Below are positions 63,321 to 64,000 of a stretch of DNA of 64,000 bases, piece by piece. The stretch spans positions 62,001 to 126,000 of the forward strand of contig JADKDU010000006.1 of the NCBI GenBank assembly GCA_016714495.1. The letters run 5' to 3'. Each line of letters opens with the position of its first letter. Position 1 is the stretch's first letter. Source of the stretch: Hyphomonadaceae bacterium. Its GTDB lineage: Bacteria > Pseudomonadota > Alphaproteobacteria > Caulobacterales > Hyphomonadaceae. Made by a program: the position numbers and the translations under genes. The notes beneath the pieces are model-generated. The model ran no database searches. It saw only the letters and a list, made by a program, of their open reading frames with translations, and was not told the DNA's origin.

Positions 63321-64000
63321 ATGTTATCGGTCGGGAAGGCAGTTGCCTCCATCCTCTTGCTTGGAGCGATAGCGTCTGGCGTTGCCGCCGCGCCCGCGCT
63401 GGCGTTCGAGCAGGCGCCGGCCACAAGCGCTGCAACCATTGCCGACAAGCTTTTCACTGACGCCGCTGCCCGCGCAGCCAGGCTGGCCGCTGCGCCCTAT
63501 GCGCCGCCTGCCAAGGATCTGCCAAAGGCTTTCGAAGGCCTCGATTATGACGGCTTCCGCAAGCTGCGTCCGCGCCCGGACAAGATGGTGTGGGGCGAAA
63601 CGGGCAATCCCTTCGCCGTCCTGCCTCTTCCTCGCGGCTGGGTCTATCCTCACACGATTGCAATCCATTTTGTGGACGCCGCCGGCAATATCGAGCGCCA
63701 TGCCTCGCCCTCCTTCGTGGATTTCGTCGACTTTCCCTGGGCCAACGACAATGCGCGCGCAGGCCTTGGCGCTTCAGGCTGGCGCGCGATCACGAAGCCG
63801 GGTCAGGCCGGCGTCGGGTATGAATTCGCTGTCATTCAGGGCGGCACGTATTTCCGCGCCGTCGGCGAGGGGCAGGTTTATGGCGTCTCCGCCCGCGCGC
63901 TGGCTATTGGCGTCGGATCGCCTGCCGGCGAAGAATTCCCCCGTTTCACCGAATTCTGGATCCTCGATCCAAAAGCCTTCAAATCGGATGCTGGCGAGAG
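63321..64000 (+). CDS. Glucan biosynthesis protein OpgG/OpgD (MdoG family), 3' end off window
   Basis: From the ATG at 63,321 the frame stays open to the window edge (226 codons). The N-terminus is a signal peptide (VASILLLGAIASG, cleavage near APALA). Family marks follow: APYAPPAKDLPKAFEGLDYDGFRKL, the RPDKMVWG segment, and GTYFRAVGEGQVYGVSARAL with EEFPRFTEFWI. OpgG/OpgD shape the backbone of osmoregulated periplasmic glucans. OpgG and OpgD cannot be told apart from this portion. Confidence 0.92.
   Translation, partial: MLSVGKAVASILLLGAIASGVAAAPALAFEQAPATSAATIADKLFTDAAARAARLAAAPYAPPAKDLPKAFEGLDYDGFRKLRPRPDKMVWGETGNPFAVLPLPRGWVYPHTIAIHFVDAAGNIERHASPSFVDFVDFPWANDNARAGLGASGWRAITKPGQAGVGYEFAVIQGGTYFRAVGEGQVYGVSARALAIGVGSPAGEEFPRFTEFWILDPKAFKSDAGE

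Overview
The window is about 64 kb of a GC-rich Gram-negative chromosome. The likely host is an alphaproteobacterium, possibly Caulobacterales/Hyphomonadaceae-like. This rests on inference: FixK/FNR-type boxes, a SqrR/BigR-type sulfur regulator, a TonB receptor, LPS-heptose synthesis, an osmoregulated periplasmic glucan gene at the right edge and two tRNA genes. Taxonomy cannot be fixed from the sequence alone.

Layout. (1) 1-6.2 kb is a stress or low-oxygen group: a universal stress protein running off the left edge, a diacylglycerol-kinase-like enzyme, a three-BON-domain protein, a P-type cation ATPase and an SDR dehydrogenase. Two FNR/FixK-type palindromes lie between the first two divergent genes. 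(2) 6.5-13.9 kb is a sulfide/persulfide island. A BigR/SqrR-like ArsR repressor is transcribed with a rhodanese and an RND efflux pair. Divergent to it are a sulfide:quinone oxidoreductase, a zinc-finger thioredoxin and a small DUF2892 protein, and a second ArsR regulator closes the island. (3) 13.9-19.4 kb holds an ABC-ATPase remnant, a frameshifted PD40/amidohydrolase lipoprotein and a hipBA toxin-antitoxin pair with visible operators. (4) 19.9-24.9 kb is housekeeping: tRNA-Ala, pterin dehydratase, small hypotheticals, a HAD hydrolase, an amino-acid permease and a response regulator. (5) 25.2-33.6 kb makes sugar nucleotides (hldE, ugd, UDP-xylose synthase, an AGE-family epimerase) and also carries an FAD oxidoreductase and NAD synthetase.

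(6) 33.7-57.7 kb is a surface-polysaccharide region. It has an acyltransferase-SGNH protein, a frameshifted epimerase and a five-gene operon. That operon encodes an Fe/2OG-oxygenase-like protein, a C-methyltransferase, a glucose-1-phosphate cytidylyltransferase, a PIG-L deacetylase and an aminomutase-like aminotransferase. Next come an RmlC-like epimerase, a DUF4910 peptidase-like protein, an IS630 element, a glycosidase-like lipoprotein with a poly-proline minisatellite, a pyruvyltransferase, a Wzx-like flippase, two GT2 enzymes and three paralogous GT8 enzymes. A tRNA-Arg and a TraB/GumN lipoprotein sit inside this stretch. (7) 58.0-63.0 kb is a cobalamin-riboswitch-controlled btuB-btuF-btuC-btuD operon, followed by the start of opgG/opgD.

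How the parts fit: the sulfide island looks like a self-regulated module that oxidises sulfide and handles persulfide. The polysaccharide region looks like a strain-variable assembly line for a decorated, probably CDP-linked, amino or branched sugar. The vitamin B12 operon is a complete uptake route from outer membrane to cytoplasm with riboswitch control that appears to act on translation. Two likely frameshifts (near 16,558 and near 36,868) may be real gene decay or assembly indels.
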